In this document: positions 4,061 through 5,542 of the stretch, in pieces
Layout: each line of letters starts with the position of its first letter
How positions within the stretch are numbered: position 1 is the first letter of the stretch
Source of the DNA: an uncultured Eubacteriales bacterium
GTDB taxonomy: Bacteria > Bacillota > Clostridia > Lachnospirales > CAG-274
Reading direction: 5' to 3'
DNA length: 5,542 nt
NCBI GenBank assembly: GCA_902495025.1
Contig: CABUWB010000149.1
Coordinates: forward strand, 1 to 5,542
Program-made: the position numbers and the translations under genes
The notes under the pieces: model-generated
The model's database searches: none
The model's input: only the letters and a program-made list of their open reading frames with translations
Told to the model about the DNA's origin: nothing

Positions 4061-5542
4061 TATACATCAAGAGTTGCAAAGTTTGCATTTTCCTGAATGA
4101 ATATACGTCTTGGCTCTACATCATCACCCATAAGCTGGCTGAAAACCTCGTCCGCAATACGTGCGTCCTCAATGGTAACACGCTTTAAAATTCTGTTTTT
4201 AGGGTCCATAGTGGTTTCCCAGAGCTGACTGTAATCCATCTCACCAAGACCCTTATAGCGCTGGATAGGCTTCATGCCCTCCGAGCCTATTTCAGCAATA
4301 ATTCTGTCACGCTCCTCATCACTGTAAGCATAGTATTCACCCTTGCCCTTTTCAAGCTTATAGAGAGGTGGCTGTGCCAGATATACGTGACCTTCCTCGA
4401 TAATAGGCGCCATAAACCTGAAAATAAAGGTTAAAAGCAGGGTTGCAATATGCGCACCGTCAACATCGGCATCTGTCATAATTACAATTTTGTTGTAGCG
4501 CAGCTTGGTTATGTCAAAATCGTCATGAATACCTGTACCAAAGGCAGTAATCATTGAGCGTATTTCCTCATTACCCAAAATTCTGTCAAGTCTTGCCTTT
4601 TCAACGTTAAGAATTTTACCTCTTAACGGAAGAATAGCTTGTGTGCGTGCGTCCCTTGCCTTAACTGCAGAGCCGCCCGCAGAATCACCCTCTACGATAT
4701 AAATTTCGCAGTTTGCAGGGTCCTTATCGGTACAGTCTGTCAGCTTGCCGGGCAGCCTGCCTATATCAAGAGCAGATTTTCTCCTTACAAGGTCCTTTGC
4801 CTTACGTGCAGCGTCCCTTGCCCTTGCAGCCATGGTTGCCTTTTCATAAATAATTTTGGCAATTGACGGATTTTCCTCAAGGAAGTACTGTAAGTTTTCC
4901 GCAAATACTGACTGTACTGCAGGTGCAGCCTCACTGTTGCCAAGCTTGGTTTTAGTTTGTCCCTCAAACTGTGGCTCGGAAATTTTTATACTGATAATTG
5001 CGGTAAGTCCCTCACGTATATCTTCACCCGAAAGCTTTTCATTCTCCTTTAAAAGTCCCGATTTTTTGCCAAAATCGTTTATAGTTTTGGTAAGGGCATT
5101 TCTGAAGCCTGTTACGTGGGTACCGCCGTCTGTTGTATTTATATTGTTTACGTAGGAATAGCAGCTCTCGTTATAGCCGTCATTGTGCTGGAGAGCCACC
5201 TCTACCTTAATATCGTCCTTAAAACCCTCACAGTAGAATACACTGTCATAAATAGGCTGTTTGCCGTTGTTTATATGCTGTACAAACTCCTTTATACCGC
5301 CTGTGTAATGGAAAACGTCCTGTCTTTCCTGTCCCTCACGCTCATCTCGCAAGGCAATTCTTATACCCTTGGTAAGAAAAGCTGTTTCCTGAAGATGCTC
5401 CCTAAGAGTTTCGTAATTGAATACGACCTCTTCAAAAATTTCCGCATCGGGTTTAAAGCGTACAAAAGTACCTGTTTTATTTTCCTCACAGCTTTCAACA
5501 ACTGTCAGCTTATCCATAACATTACCCCTCTGGTAATGCTGA
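4060..5542 (-). CDS. gyrB: DNA gyrase subunit B, N-terminus beyond window
   Basis: GyrB is the ATPase subunit of gyrase. The visible 493 residues begin inside the gene: the frame runs open upstream of the ATG at 5517 to the edge (HYQRGNVM), matching the family segment before the KTGT motif, so that ATG is internal and most of the GHKL ATP site is missing. Numbering from M at 5517, the transducer carries QTKTKLGN (187-194) with the ATP-contacting lysine K189. The TOPRIM domain has EGDSAGG (276-282) and DADVD (349-353), whose E276, D349 and D351 bind Mg2+. The tail has QRYKGLGEM (419-427) and LWETTMDP (432-439), which contact GyrA. It ends in LDV, typical of GyrB. No long TOPRIM insertion is present, as in Gram-positives. 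The segment after EGDSAGG (SAVKARDART) departs from the usual SAKQGRDR. gyrA follows after 14 nt. Confidence 0.97.
   Translation of the reverse strand, partial: QHYQRGNVMDKLTVVESCEENKTGTFVRFKPDAEIFEEVVFNYETLREHLQETAFLTKGIRIALRDEREGQERQDVFHYTGGIKEFVQHINNGKQPIYDSVFYCEGFKDDIKVEVALQHNDGYNESCYSYVNNINTTDGGTHVTGFRNALTKTINDFGKKSGLLKENEKLSGEDIREGLTAIISIKISEPQFEGQTKTKLGNSEAAPAVQSVFAENLQYFLEENPSIAKIIYEKATMAARARDAARKAKDLVRRKSALDIGRLPGKLTDCTDKDPANCEIYIVEGDSAGGSAVKARDARTQAILPLRGKILNVEKARLDRILGNEEIRSMITAFGTGIHDDFDITKLRYNKIVIMTDADVDGAHIATLLLTFIFRFMAPIIEEGHVYLAQPPLYKLEKGKGEYYAYSDEERDRIIAEIGSEGMKPIQRYKGLGEMDYSQLWETTMDPKNRILKRVTIEDARIADEVFSQLMGDDVEPRRIFIQENANFATLDV

Noticed and set aside
1559..5155. Several plus-strand open frames of 60-100 codons opposite the gyrase genes, and minus-strand frames inside them
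   Set aside because: They overlap well-conserved gyrA and gyrB coding sequence, resemble no known protein family, and are expected by chance antisense to or out of frame with real genes.
5515..5517. ATG at 5517 as the start of gyrB
   Set aside because: The frame stays open upstream to the window edge and encodes residues typical of internal GyrB (HYQRG before the KTGT motif). There is no ribosome binding site, and the ATPase domain would be missing.
1556..5542. Topoisomerase IV genes (parE-parC) instead of gyrase
   Set aside because: The A subunit has the full C-terminal pinwheel with a GyrA-box at 530-536 and a second RGGKG motif, and the B subunit ends in LDV. Both favour gyrase.

Overview
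The window reads almost entirely on the minus strand and looks like the chromosome of a low-to-moderate-GC, gut-type Clostridia (Firmicutes/Bacillota). The evidence is a GyrB without the long TOPRIM insertion of enterobacterial GyrB, a Firmicutes-type GyrA C-terminal domain, AGGAGG-type ribosome binding sites, sigma-A-type promoters, two tRNAs without encoded CCA, and a secreted BspA-like leucine-rich-repeat protein. I cannot name the genus.

In transcription order (right to left): the 3' two-thirds of gyrB (4060-5542, N-terminus outside the window) is followed after 14 nt by complete gyrA (1556-4045). The gyrA ribosome binding site starts inside the gyrB stop codon, so the two gyrase subunits form one operon and translation may be coupled.

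A 334-bp gap (1222-1555) follows and is not empty. It holds a well-formed promoter (TTGATT, 17 bp, TATAAT), a predicted structured small RNA of about 175 nt and its intrinsic terminator (1315-1344). The RNA matches no family I can name with certainty. Its long closing helix, internal AU-rich region and 3'-side hairpin recall 6S RNA, but it is unusually small for that family. This is the most interesting object in the window.

Next comes a second strong promoter (TTGACA, 17 bp, TATACT) with A-tracts upstream. It drives a three-tRNA cluster, Asp(GTC)-Val(TAC)-Leu(TAA), closed by a 15-bp terminator hairpin (906-942). Only tRNA-Asp has an encoded CCA.

A signal-peptide-bearing BspA-like LRR protein starts 28 nt past that terminator and runs off the left edge. 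It has no room for an ordinary promoter, so it depends either on readthrough from the tRNA unit or on a promoter buried in the terminator.

The gyrase genes are ordinary housekeeping genes with a few unusual residues near catalytic motifs. No mobile element, CRISPR array or defence system is visible.
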